64,000 bases of DNA from Candidatus Stercoripulliclostridium merdipullorum (GTDB taxonomy: Bacteria; Bacillota; Clostridia; Christensenellales; DTU072), in contig DVOH01000024.1 in the NCBI GenBank assembly GCA_018713745.1, positions 1 to 64,000 of the forward strand, in the 5' to 3' direction. Made by a program: the position numbers and the translations under genes. The notes under the pieces were generated by a model. The model made no database searches, was not told the DNA's origin, and was given only the letters and a program-made list of their open reading frames with translations. Shown here piece after piece: positions 47,418 through 56,112 of the stretch. Every line of letters starts with the position of its first letter. Positions within the stretch are counted from its first letter, which is position 1.

Positions 47418-47639
47418 TTACAGCTCGATGGAGTTGAGCAGTTCTTTCAGCTTGACGGCTTCCTCTTTGCTGAGGGTGACGCCTTTGCCCATGCGGTCGT
47501 GGTTGGGCGACCATTCGCGCAGGTCGAGACGAGCTTCTCTTTCGTTCCAGCTGACATAATTGAGTTCTTTGGTCCAGCCTCTGTTGGACTCGCTCAGGAC
47601 ACCGACTTTTTGGGTGATTTCGTATTTCAGTTCGGGCAT
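47418..47639 (-). CDS. PC4/YdbC-family single-stranded nucleic-acid-binding protein
   Basis: A 73-residue protein with the PC4 (p15 coactivator) fold in its short bacterial YdbC form: 'VLSESNRGWTKELNYVSWN' (about residues 14-32), 'LREWSPNHDRMGKGVTLS' and a C-terminal helix. Bacterial members bind single-stranded DNA as dimers; their cellular role is unclear. The start follows GGAGGAG. A perfect hairpin (GGTTTTCC/GGAAAACC) lies in the leader just before this site, and an AT-rich promoter stands upstream. It neighbours the DnaC/DnaD-like genes, which fits a DNA-related role. Confidence 0.85.
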   Translation of the reverse strand: MPELKYEITQKVGVLSESNRGWTKELNYVSWNEREARLDLREWSPNHDRMGKGVTLSKEEAVKLKELLNSIEL

Positions 47640-47653
47640 TTTCTCCTCCTGTC

Positions 47654-47673
47654 GGTTTTCCGGTGGGAAAACC
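47654..47673 (-). promoter_or_regulatory. Leader stem-loop before the PC4 gene Shine-Dalgarno
   Basis: On the minus strand GGTTTTCC-CACC-GGAAAACC, a perfect 8-bp stem, three bases before AGGAGGAG. Confidence 0.5.
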
Positions 47674-47693
47674 CTAAATATATATTTATCTAT

Positions 47694-47722
47694 AATATAA
47701 TATATAAAAAATTATATTTCAA
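47694..47722 (-). promoter_or_regulatory. Probable promoter of the PC4 gene
   Basis: On the minus strand TTGAAA, 17 bases, TATATT, in a strip of nearly pure A and T (47680-47755). Several overlapping -10 choices exist. Confidence 0.55.
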
Positions 47723-47816
47723 GTAAAATATACTATATTTACTATAATTTTATTATGTGGGCGCGCAAGCGCATTTTTACGAAAGTTTAATTCTCACTTC
47801 GGCGATAAAACGCGCA

Positions 47817-48758
47817 TTATTGTCGGGGTTTGTCGCGGAGACGGAGATCGGGTCCGTTCAACGCAATCCATTTTGCGGCGGCGCGGTCGAATAAACGCGA
47901 AAAAATACGGTCGCCGTACCGGCTCAATACGCCCGATTCGTCAAGATTGGTCGTGATCATCGTCAGTTTTCCCGCACGGACGGCGATCAGTTCGTATAAA
48001 TAGGGAAGGCTCACGTTGTTGTATTCCGTTTCGGTGCCGAGATCGTCGATTACAAGCAGGTCGCACTCTTCCAAAGGCATCAGAATCTCACGTTTCCGTT
48101 CGATCGGCGCAAGATGACTGCTTAAAAACAGGCGATTCATCATCGAGGCGGGATAAATCAGCGCGGTATGTCCTTTGTCCATCACCATGTTGGCAAATAC
48201 CGTCGCGGCATAGCTTTTCCCCGATCCGACGGGACCGCTGATGCCGAAAATCGACGTTTTTTGGGCGGGAAATTTGCTCGCAAGCGCCTTGAGGAGATTG
48301 TATGCGTTGCGGTATGCGTCGCGATCGCCTTCGGGCAATGCGTCGAGATCGCCTTTCGTAAACGTTTTTTTGTCCGTTACGCGGTCGGGACAGTCTTCCG
48401 AGAGCAACTCGAACATCTTGCGGCGGATACACTCGCACAATGTGCCGTCTTTCATGCCGCGATCGCCGCATACGGGGCAGTCGGGGCGGTAAAGAAGGTC
48501 CGCTTCGGTCTTTCCGTGCGCGGCAAGCGCAAGGCGAAAATCCACAATGGCCTTGTCGATTTCATCTTGAAGTTGCCCGATCGGCTTGTTTTGGGATCTC
48601 AAACGTGCCGCTTGAAAAGTAAGCTGCAATTTTTTGCCTTCTGCCGCCGCAAATGCGGGGTCTTTGCGGAGATCGGCAAGCAGCGTTTCGATTTCCAGTT
48701 CTTTGCGGCGTTTTTCGGCTTGCAAAAGGGCAAATGCCGTTTGTTCGACGTTTTTCAT
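47817..48758 (-). CDS. DnaC/DnaI-like replicative helicase loader
   Basis: A 313-residue AAA+ ATPase. The N-terminal 90 residues are helical, then a zinc-finger-like 'CPVCGDRG' and 'CECIRRK' (about residues 94-112). The ATPase part has Walker A 'GPVGSGKSYAA' (about 173-183), Walker B 'LLVIDDLGTE' and sensor 1 'TMITTNLD'; 'SRLF' is the arginine-finger region. Such proteins load the DnaB/DnaC helicase at origins. The start codon overlaps the stop of the DnaD-like gene by one base (TAATG), so the pair is co-translated. Confidence 0.85.
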   Translation of the reverse strand: MKNVEQTAFALLQAEKRRKELEIETLLADLRKDPAFAAAEGKKLQLTFQAARLRSQNKPIGQLQDEIDKAIVDFRLALAAHGKTEADLLYRPDCPVCGDRGMKDGTLCECIRRKMFELLSEDCPDRVTDKKTFTKGDLDALPEGDRDAYRNAYNLLKALASKFPAQKTSIFGISGPVGSGKSYAATVFANMVMDKGHTALIYPASMMNRLFLSSHLAPIERKREILMPLEECDLLVIDDLGTETEYNNVSLPYLYELIAVRAGKLTMITTNLDESGVLSRYGDRIFSRLFDRAAAKWIALNGPDLRLRDKPRQ

Positions 48759-50230
48759 TACAGATCCTCCGTATCGATCGTTGCGCTGATGTCGGTGAAG
48801 ACCGATCCCAATTCTTCCTTGCTGTAAGTGCGTTGCGGATAGGGCGTTTCTTTGGGTTTTTTGGCGCGACGATCGGGGATAAGCGATTCTTCGCTTTCAT
48901 TCAGGCGTTTTGCAATGGCTTCGGCGTCCAAAACACCTTCCGCTTTCATTCGGGATAAAACGCGGTTGATGTTTGCCATCGGGAAGGGCTTGCCGGCACA
49001 ATATTTTGCCGCGGCACCGATCGCTTCGTCGTCAAAACCCCATTCCTCGACAAACGTGCGGTAGTACTCCCGGTCGGCGCGTCCGACAACGGGCAAGCCG
49101 CCCGCAAGTTCGAGGATGGCGCGGATGCTGTCGTCCGTCCGTACCGAAGCCGCAACATAGTCCCTGACGCTTGCCGCGGTCAGATAACCGAGTTTGTAAA
49201 ATTTGCCGACCAAAGCGTCCATTGCTTCGAGGGTGCGGAGATTGCGGACAAAGCAGAATTCGGCAAGGGCGCGCAAGGCGTCCTCTTCAAATCCCTTGCC
49301 CAGCCATGGATTGAGGTATACCTCGATCACCGCGTCGAGATCGGCATAGTAGGCTCCGATCTTTTTGACCAGCTCGGATGCCAGTTTTTTCAGCGATTCG
49401 CGTTGCTTCAGATAGGCATCCACTTCGGTCGCGCTGTGGGCGCCGGCATTGTGCAACTCTTCGATCAGAGCGGTCAGCCGGGTCATGCCGCCTTTCCGCT
49501 TGCAGGCGCGCGCCGCCACCAGCAAGGCGTCGAGGTCGTAGCGGTACTCCTTGCTCCACTTGAGGTATGCCTGGCGGTCTTCGAGTCCCGCTTCGGATTT
49601 CAGCCCCAATGCCGCAAATATTTGGCGGATGTCGGCGCCGTTGTTTTCGATTTCGGCGATTCGCTGCAGGACGTCGGGCTCCTTGGTCAGACCTTCTTTT
49701 GCCCAACGTTCGGCAACCGCCAAAATGTAGGGCGTCGAAGCGACCGCCTTCATGTCGATGCAATATTTGGCGATCAGGAGCATGGCGTTGATGTCGATTT
49801 TGTAGCGCTCCAGCATTTCGCAGTAACTCAGCAATTCGTTTTCGGACAGTACCCGTTCGGGGAACAGTCGCACCAGATCTTCGGTAAAGTCGGCATATTT
49901 CGACGCGTTCAGGCGGATCACCTTGGTCGCGGGGGCTTTGGGCGAGCGGTATACGACTTCGACCGGGTTGGTTTTGGTGATCGTCACCAGCCCTTCCTCG
50001 TGCCAGTATCGGAATGCCGTCATGACGCGTTCTTCACTCAGTTTCAGCGCCATCGCGATCGCTTCGATTCCGTTGCGTTCTTCGTCACCCGCCGTCGCAT
50101 AATACAGTCCGTACAGATATACCTTGACGTCCGTTCCGTCCGCCGCAGGCAGATAGTTTTTGAGAAAAACGTTGTCCACCGACAAAAATCCGTCCTTCAG
50201 GTACTCTTTCCCCAGTCTGCACAAACCCAT
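48758..50230 (-). CDS. DnaD-domain replication initiation protein
   Basis: A 490-residue protein. The N-terminus has a winged-helix-like fold ('VKVYLYGLYYATAGDE', 'AFRYWHEEGLVTI'). Two or more DnaB_2/DnaD-type repeats follow, the clearest near the C-terminus ('WGFDDEAIGAAAKYCAG', then 'NINRVLSRMKAEGVL', about 395-440). DnaD proteins bridge DnaA or PriA to helicase loading in Gram-positive bacteria. It is paired with the DnaC-like loader just downstream. The start has a GGAA site. An extended -10 promoter about 115 bases upstream overlaps the promoter region of the divergent SbcC-like gene. Confidence 0.8.
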   Translation of the reverse strand: MGLCRLGKEYLKDGFLSVDNVFLKNYLPAADGTDVKVYLYGLYYATAGDEERNGIEAIAMALKLSEERVMTAFRYWHEEGLVTITKTNPVEVVYRSPKAPATKVIRLNASKYADFTEDLVRLFPERVLSENELLSYCEMLERYKIDINAMLLIAKYCIDMKAVASTPYILAVAERWAKEGLTKEPDVLQRIAEIENNGADIRQIFAALGLKSEAGLEDRQAYLKWSKEYRYDLDALLVAARACKRKGGMTRLTALIEELHNAGAHSATEVDAYLKQRESLKKLASELVKKIGAYYADLDAVIEVYLNPWLGKGFEEDALRALAEFCFVRNLRTLEAMDALVGKFYKLGYLTAASVRDYVAASVRTDDSIRAILELAGGLPVVGRADREYYRTFVEEWGFDDEAIGAAAKYCAGKPFPMANINRVLSRMKAEGVLDAEAIAKRLNESEESLIPDRRAKKPKETPYPQRTYSKEELGSVFTDISATIDTEDL

Positions 50231-50277
50231 TTCCGTTCCTCGCTTCTGTTATTTATATATTTTTGCGTTTGACCTAT

Positions 50278-50350
50278 TGCAAATTAAAGTGTTCGGTTGT
50301 ATAATAGTTAAAACATTGTTCGCTTTGGGATTGACCGCTCATATACTATA
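50278..50350. promoter_or_regulatory. Divergent, overlapping promoters
   Basis: For the + strand, TTGCAA (50278-50283), 16 bases, TATAAT (50300-50305). For the minus strand an extended -10, TTGTGC before TATAGT (50350-50345), without a good -35. The + start near 50312 and the minus start near 50338 point toward each other, so the two leaders would overlap. Confidence 0.5.
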
Positions 50351-50456
50351 GCACAATCTGCGGCGCTATGCTACTGAATTTGCCGTTTTTTTGCGGCATA
50401 CTACATATAGCGGCGCCGTTCGGCACGGCACACAATTTACTTCACGGAGGAGATCT

Positions 50457-53400
50457 ATGAAACCTATCAACCTTGTTTTCCAAGGCATCGCCAATCGCAG
50501 CGAAACGTACGATTTCGGCAATCGCGCCGGCGGTTGTATCGTTTTGCCCGACGCCGATTTGCCGTTGGTTCGTCAGGCAGTCGTTCTTGCGTTGTTCGGT
50601 GCGGGCAACGATTCGGTAGACCTGACGCTTCCCGTGCAGATCGAATTCAAGTTTGCGCTCGGCGAAGAGGAATACACGTTGATTCGCCGTTTCGACGCCG
50701 ACGAAGGCGGCCACGTTGCCGAAACCGCGATTATTACCGACCTTGCCGAACAAGTCGTTTATGCCGAAGGAAAAGCCGAAGTCGACGCATATGTTGCCGA
50801 CCGTTTGGGGCTGAAAGTCAATGCCTTCGAGCGGTTGTTTGCCATCGATCTTGCCGACGCCGACGCCATCAATGCCGATGCGACGGTGCGTGAAAGTTTT
50901 ATTGCCGAGCATCTCAGCGGGATCGCGACGCCCGACGAAGTGATCACCAACTTTGCCGATCTCAGCGAGAAGGAAGCGGGTCTGATGGCGAAGATCGAAG
51001 GGATCGATCCGGTGACGCGCGATCAGATTCAGGAACACAAATTGGTCGTGGACAGCGACACCATCCGCCTGAACGAAATCCGCAAGGAGATGGACGAAGT
51101 ACAGACCGACATCAAATATGCCGCGGAGTATCAGCAGAACCTCGACAACTACTATCAATCCACTGCAAATCTCGAAAAGCTTCGCGAGCGCGAGCCCGAG
51201 ATCGAAGGGATCAAGGAGCGCGAAAAACGCGGCAGACTGGCGCGTTCGATCGAAGGGGTGGTGACGCGATACGACAGCGTGAAAGCGGAAGCGCAGGCGC
51301 TGAGAGCGTCGCTTGCCGATCAAGAAGCCAAAATCGAAGGGCTTCAGAAAAAGCTGACCGAAGGCAAAGCCGCCCAAAAGAGCCTGGAAGAAAAGTTTGT
51401 ATATCACAACGCACGGGTCGAAGAGTATCGCAACGCGCTCAATCGCATCATTGCGGACGGAGCCGCCGATCCGACGACACTTAAGATCAACAACGAAGTG
51501 CAAAGTTATTATGCCGACGCCGACCGTCAAATTGCCGAATTAACCGAACGCAAGGACGCGGTCGATGCCGAAGTCGAAGCCCTGCAACGCGAAGTTGCGG
51601 CTTTGCGTGCCAAAGAGCAGGATATCCGCAATGCGGCGGCATATAAGAGCGCGGTTTACAGAGGCGCCGCCCTCGAAGGATTGCGCAGCAGAATCGCATC
51701 CGAGATCGAAGGGGGCGAAAAAGCGATTGCCGATCTCGAAAAGCGTCTGGTCGAACTGTACGAAAACGGGGAAGGCGTTGACAAGAAGGTGCGCGAACTC
51801 CGCGCGACGACAGACTCGCTGCTTGCCAAAATCAAAGGACGTCACAACACGGTACACGAAGCGATCGACGCCGACGCGTTGCAAAAGATCACGCTGTATC
51901 TCAATCATATTATGGCGAGCAACTATTCGATCGAACTGGACGCCGTCCTCAAAAAGATCGAAGACGTCGAACGCGCCAACGCAACATACGTTGCCCGTAC
52001 CGAAGAAAAACGTGCGGCGATTGCCGAAGTCAAGGCGCATCTCGCGCGGCTAGAAGAGCGGTACCGTCTTCTCAACGAGAAGCTGACCGAATATTTGAGT
52101 TACAATCGGTTGCGGGATATTTCGGACGACATCGAGTACGGCAGTCACTGTCCGGTGTGCGACGGATTTGTCGCGTACAAAAAGAAACTTCCGCTCCGCG
52201 ATACCAAGGCGATCGAGTCGCAGATGGATGCCGTCAAAGCGGAAATCGAAAAGGATCGCGCGTTATTGGTTTCGGCGACCCATGACGTGGGACAACTGGA
52301 GTCGGCGGTTACGGTCAGCGAGCAATACCGCAACGCTTTGATCGAAACGCGGGACGCCCGCAAAGCGGTGCTGGACGATATTCTCAAAAAATTCGGATGT
52401 GCCGACACTGCCGAACTGCGGCAGAAATCGGAGCAGGCGGCGGCGCGCAGCAACACATTGACGCGAGTTCTCGAGCGGTATTATCAGACCGAAGCCGAAC
52501 TGCGGCAAAACACCGAAGCGCTGACGAAGATCAAGGACGAAATCTCGTATATCGAGTCGTCGACCCTGCCTGCCGAGCGCGACAGACTGGATGCAAACAA
52601 GGCGGCGCTTGCCGAAGCCGATGCGGCGTACGCCGAATTGGAAGGCTATTTCAACGGCGAAAGCGCGACGAGCCTTGCCGAAAAACTCGAGGTGGTCGAA
52701 CGCGAAACGGAGACGACGATTGCCGAACGCGAAACCAAAGAAGAACGCCTGCGGGAACTGTCGGATCAGCAGGAAGAATACTTCCGTACGTTGATGCTGT
52801 TGTCCACGCGGTCGGTCAAGGTGGAAGCCGACGGCGTCGAAATGGAATATTCGGACGTGGTCGCCAAGGTAATTATGCGCCTGATGCACGGGATCACGGC
52901 GGAAATCGAAAAGAACGAAGCCGAAAAAGACGTTGCCAAAGTCCGTCTTGCCGCGGTTCGCAAAGTCAATGCAGAAACCGAAGATGCGATTGCGGCGCAG
53001 AAAGAGCAGACCATTGCTTCGCGCGCGGCGATCGAGGCAAGCGAGAAGGTCGCCGAAGAAATTTTCAACGAGTACAAAGAGTCGTTCGATTTGCTGAAAG
53101 TCCGCTCTCATGCCGACCTCGAGCAGTATCTCGAATCGGAAGAAACGTTGGACGGCTACCGCGATCAGACCAATCAATATGCCGACGAAGTGGTTGCCAT
53201 CCGTGAGCAACTCAACATTTACGCCGACCGCGTCAATGCTTTGGGCGATTATTTCGACGCGGTGGAAGACAACAAATTCAAACTGGAAAAACTGCGTGCG
53301 GAAGAGCAGGTCGCCATTTCCGCCCTCAACGAAAGCCGCGTCGAGCAAGGCTCGATGGAACACCGTTATAAAGAACTGGTCGAATCCAATCAGCATCTTG

Positions 53401-53846
53401 CCCATCTCCAGTCCCGTCTGAAGAAGATCGAAGATCTTGCGCCCGCAATCAGCGAGGGAGCGATCATCGCCAAAGACCTTGCCGCGTTGATTGCCGAACG
53501 CCAGGAAGGCATCGTCAAAACGGTTTCGGCAGACCGATACGGCATCCGTATGGAAGAAGACGGTCATATCGCGCTGATTAACAATCGCCGTAACGGCAAA
53601 GAAGTATTGCCCGAAAAATACACCAAAGAAGAGCGGATGCTGATCCGGTTCTCGGCGGCGGCGGCATACAACCGTATCGTGACCGAATTGCTGGGAGGCG
53701 AAACCACGCCGATCATGGTGCTGGAAGAGGATGCCTGCGACAAAGCGCAGATCGGCGTGCTTGCAGAATATGCCCGCAACAACGATCTGATCGTTATGCC
53801 CCGCAACGAAAACGCGTTTTTCAAAGCGGCAAGCAAACTTTCTTGA
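50457..53846 (+). CDS. SbcC/Rad50-like coiled-coil zinc-hook protein with degenerate ATPase
   Basis: An 1129-residue protein with SbcC/Rad50 architecture: N-terminal globular part (1-180), long coiled coil, zinc hook 'HCPVCDG' (Cys565, Cys568, the exact middle), second coiled coil and C-terminal globular part (from about 1030). The N-terminus aligns with SbcC, but where the P-loop should be it reads 'CIVLPDADLPLV' (27-38), without the Gly-Lys-Ser/Thr. The SbcC 'LPQG' Q-loop is replaced by 'AIDLAD', and the LSGGE signature and His switch are not recognisable. Only a Walker-B-like 'PIMVLEEDA' (1085-1093) remains. It probably does not hydrolyse ATP normally and may be a structural or regulatory DNA-associated protein. 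No sbcD is nearby. The ATG follows GGAGGAG. Confidence 0.8.
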   Translation: MKPINLVFQGIANRSETYDFGNRAGGCIVLPDADLPLVRQAVVLALFGAGNDSVDLTLPVQIEFKFALGEEEYTLIRRFDADEGGHVAETAIITDLAEQVVYAEGKAEVDAYVADRLGLKVNAFERLFAIDLADADAINADATVRESFIAEHLSGIATPDEVITNFADLSEKEAGLMAKIEGIDPVTRDQIQEHKLVVDSDTIRLNEIRKEMDEVQTDIKYAAEYQQNLDNYYQSTANLEKLREREPEIEGIKEREKRGRLARSIEGVVTRYDSVKAEAQALRASLADQEAKIEGLQKKLTEGKAAQKSLEEKFVYHNARVEEYRNALNRIIADGAADPTTLKINNEVQSYYADADRQIAELTERKDAVDAEVEALQREVAALRAKEQDIRNAAAYKSAVYRGAALEGLRSRIASEIEGGEKAIADLEKRLVELYENGEGVDKKVRELRATTDSLLAKIKGRHNTVHEAIDADALQKITLYLNHIMASNYSIELDAVLKKIEDVERANATYVARTEEKRAAIAEVKAHLARLEERYRLLNEKLTEYLSYNRLRDISDDIEYGSHCPVCDGFVAYKKKLPLRDTKAIESQMDAVKAEIEKDRALLVSATHDVGQLESAVTVSEQYRNALIETRDARKAVLDDILKKFGCADTAELRQKSEQAAARSNTLTRVLERYYQTEAELRQNTEALTKIKDEISYIESSTLPAERDRLDANKAALAEADAAYAELEGYFNGESATSLAEKLEVVERETETTIAERETKEERLRELSDQQEEYFRTLMLLSTRSVKVEADGVEMEYSDVVAKVIMRLMHGITAEIEKNEAEKDVAKVRLAAVRKVNAETEDAIAAQKEQTIASRAAIEASEKVAEEIFNEYKESFDLLKVRSHADLEQYLESEETLDGYRDQTNQYADEVVAIREQLNIYADRVNALGDYFDAVEDNKFKLEKLRAEEQVAISALNESRVEQGSMEHRYKELVESNQHLAHLQSRLKKIEDLAPAISEGAIIAKDLAALIAERQEGIVKTVSADRYGIRMEEDGHIALINNRRNGKEVLPEKYTKEERMLIRFSAAAAYNRIVTELLGGETTPIMVLEEDACDKAQIGVLAEYARNNDLIVMPRNENAFFKAASKLS

Positions 53847-53869
53847 TTGATTCATAACTATATAGGCGG

Positions 53870-53902
53870 CAATTCCGCTCCCGTAAGGGGCGGAATTGTT
53901 TT
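53870..53902 (+). terminator. Terminator after the SbcC-like gene
   Basis: CAATTCCGC and GCGGAATTG form a perfect outer stem with an inner CCC/GGG pair, followed by four T's. Confidence 0.8.
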
Positions 53903-53920
53903 AGCCGAGGGGTAAAACCG

Positions 53921-54919
53921 ATGACGGTAATTCTCGAAGTAAAAGGGGTATCCAAAACCTATAAGCTCAAGCGCGGTCGCGGCATTTTGAAAGCGGTGGA
54001 CAACGTTTCGTTCGGCGTTGCGTCGGGCGAAATCGTCGGCTTGCTGGGACCCAACGGCGCGGGCAAAACGACTCTGATCAAAATCATTGCGGGACTTGCT
54101 TCTCCCGATGCGGGCGTCGTGACGATCGAAGGGTATCGCACCGACCGCGAACGCGAAAAAGCAATGCGTCATGTCGGCGGTGTGATCGAGACGCCCGACC
54201 TTTACCCCGATTGGAGCGGCAGGCGCAATCTCGAATATTTTGCTTCCGTACAGCCCCCCGAAACGGTTGCCGGCGAAGGGAGCGCGGCGCTTTCTCCAAA
54301 ACTTCGGATCAAAGCAAGGATCGACGAGGTTCTTTCGATCGTCGGCTTGTCGGCGCGCCAACAGGACGCCGTCAAAAAATATTCACTCGGAATGAAGCAG
54401 CGTTTGGGCATTGCGCAGGCATTGCTCGGCAATCCGCGTATGCTGATTCTGGACGAACCCGCCAACGGTTTGGATCCGGAGGGGATCCGCGAAGTCAGGC
54501 TGTTGCTGCATAAACTTGCGTCCGAAGGGATGGCAATCCTCGTATCCAGTCATCAGCTTGCCGAAATGCAACAAATGTGCGACCGGGTGCTGATCATGTC
54601 GGAGGGCGTTTTGACGCGCGAAGTGGGCATCAAAGAATTGGAGCAAGGGGAATCCCGCTCGCACGAAATCGTCATCGGGACCGACGACGTCGATCGATGC
54701 CGCGCCATTCTGACCGAAAAATTCAACGCCGCGGTCCGTGAGGGGGAGGGCGGTGAGATCATAGCCGTTTGCGGTGCTCCGATTGCCGAGATCAGCAAAG
54801 AACTTGTTTTGGGCGGGGTCAGTCTCCGCTCGATCGGCGAGCGCCGGCGGAACCTGGAGGACGTTTTCCTTGACGCAACCAGTCGCCGCGTATCGGAGGA
54901 GGACATCGGCAGTGTTTAA
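53921..54919 (+). CDS. ABC transporter ATP-binding protein
   Basis: A 332-residue ABC ATPase: Walker A 'GPNGAGKTT' (43-51), signature 'YSLGMKQR' (about 154-161; LSGGQ is altered as is usual in ABC-2 exporters), Walker B 'MLILDEP' (about 173-179), 'SSHQLAEM' with the switch His. A C-terminal extension of about 100 residues follows, as in drug or lantibiotic exporters (BcrA/CcmA type). It pairs with the permease gene that overlaps its end. The substrate is unknown; antibiotic resistance or peptide export is the commonest role for this type. Confidence 0.85.
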   Translation: MTVILEVKGVSKTYKLKRGRGILKAVDNVSFGVASGEIVGLLGPNGAGKTTLIKIIAGLASPDAGVVTIEGYRTDREREKAMRHVGGVIETPDLYPDWSGRRNLEYFASVQPPETVAGEGSAALSPKLRIKARIDEVLSIVGLSARQQDAVKKYSLGMKQRLGIAQALLGNPRMLILDEPANGLDPEGIREVRLLLHKLASEGMAILVSSHQLAEMQQMCDRVLIMSEGVLTREVGIKELEQGESRSHEIVIGTDDVDRCRAILTEKFNAAVREGEGGEIIAVCGAPIAEISKELVLGGVSLRSIGERRRNLEDVFLDATSRRVSEEDIGSV

Positions 54920-55967
54920 GCAATTCTATTGTGCCGAATGCAAAAAGGCGACGCGTCTGAAAGCCATTGTCGGATTGCTTGTCGCGGCGGTTTTGCTGTG
55001 CGTCGTGTATCTTGCCGTGGTCGGCGTGGTGCGCAGCGTCGCTTCGGACGAAATCGAAGGACAGCTCCCCGCCGATTTTGCCGTCGTTCGTTTTTCGCCC
55101 GAGACCAATCGCATCGGGTTGGAGAACGCGCGCGAAATGCTGGAAGAAGCATTGCGGCAGAAAGAAGAGCAGGGATATTCGTATTATATCGGGACCAACG
55201 ATCCCGTCTATGCGGCAAAATCGATGGTTGCGCTTTATGAGTATGCCGTCGAACACGATCTTTCGGGTTCCTATACCGTATATATGGGCAATGAAACATT
55301 GCTGATGATGATTGCGCCGCTGTCTTATCCCGCTACGGTGGCGGGGCTTTTGTCGGTGCTGATGCTGTTCCCGATGATCTACGCCGTCATTGTAGGGGTG
55401 CGTTCGTTCGCGTCCGAATTCCGCGATCGCACGATCAAACTCGTACTGCTTCGTCCCGTCCGCAGAGAAACTTTGGCGCTGACCAAACTCCTTGCCGTAT
55501 TAACGCACGCCGCCGCGGCGTTTGCGGCGACCCTCCTGCTTGCGCTGATCGCGGGGGCGATTCCAGCAACGACAACGTCGGTTGCCGATACGATTTATGT
55601 ATTCAACGCCTCCGACGCGTTTGTCGCTTCCGACGCCTTTGTTCTCTGTCCGGCAATTTTGTTCGGCTTGTTGTCGGTGCTTGTTGTGGCGGCGGTGTCG
55701 TATGCCTTCGGCTTGCTGTTGCGCAAAGTTTCGAGCGCCATGCTTCTTTCGCTGTTGCTGGTGTTTGACGTCACGGGAATCGTACTGCAACTGACGGGGC
55801 TGTCGCGGTTTTCGTTTGGGACGGCGTTGTCGCTGTCGTATTTCTTCGGCGCGGGCATTACCGTTCCGCAGGCAAACTTCTTCCTGTCGGCGGCAATCCT
55901 GATTTTGTGGGGCGTCGGGCTGCCGCTTGCGGCAATCCTTCTTTTCCGCAAACGGGACGTTGCTTAG
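54912..55967 (+). CDS. ABC-2-type transporter permease
   Basis: A 351-residue membrane protein with about six hydrophobic segments. The first is at about residues 19-40, then comes a large extracytoplasmic loop of about 120 residues, then five segments to the C-terminus. 'SFASEFRDRTIKLVLLRPVRR' is the cytoplasmic coupling motif of ABC-2 permeases. The start is a GTG overlapping the ATPase gene by 8 bases, with GGAGGAGG upstream. The frame stays open farther 5' only because it runs inside the ATPase gene. Confidence 0.82.
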   Translation: MFKQFYCAECKKATRLKAIVGLLVAAVLLCVVYLAVVGVVRSVASDEIEGQLPADFAVVRFSPETNRIGLENAREMLEEALRQKEEQGYSYYIGTNDPVYAAKSMVALYEYAVEHDLSGSYTVYMGNETLLMMIAPLSYPATVAGLLSVLMLFPMIYAVIVGVRSFASEFRDRTIKLVLLRPVRRETLALTKLLAVLTHAAAAFAATLLLALIAGAIPATTTSVADTIYVFNASDAFVASDAFVLCPAILFGLLSVLVVAAVSYAFGLLLRKVSSAMLLSLLLVFDVTGIVLQLTGLSRFSFGTALSLSYFFGAGITVPQANFFLSAAILILWGVGLPLAAILLFRKRDVA

Positions 55968-56017
55968 CGGTTCGGTCGCAGCGAAAAGCCGTTTTGCCCG
56001 ATTTGCGCCGAAAAGTA

Positions 56018-56046
56018 TTGACAACAGGGCATTATTAGGATATAAT
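56018..56046 (+). promoter_or_regulatory. Promoter of the greA-lysS operon
   Basis: TTGACA (56018-56023), 17 bases, TATAAT (56041-56046): full consensus. Confidence 0.88.
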
Positions 56047-56112
56047 CCATTAGATTAAAGGTTGACATCTTTGGGTTCGGCTTGCATTACATCACGTTAA
56101 ATTGGAGGAACT

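Noticed and set aside
56047-56112. T-box or other riboswitch before greA-lysS, argG or the pyr genes
   Set aside because: Leaders are short and lack the T-box sequence or any recognised aptamer core.
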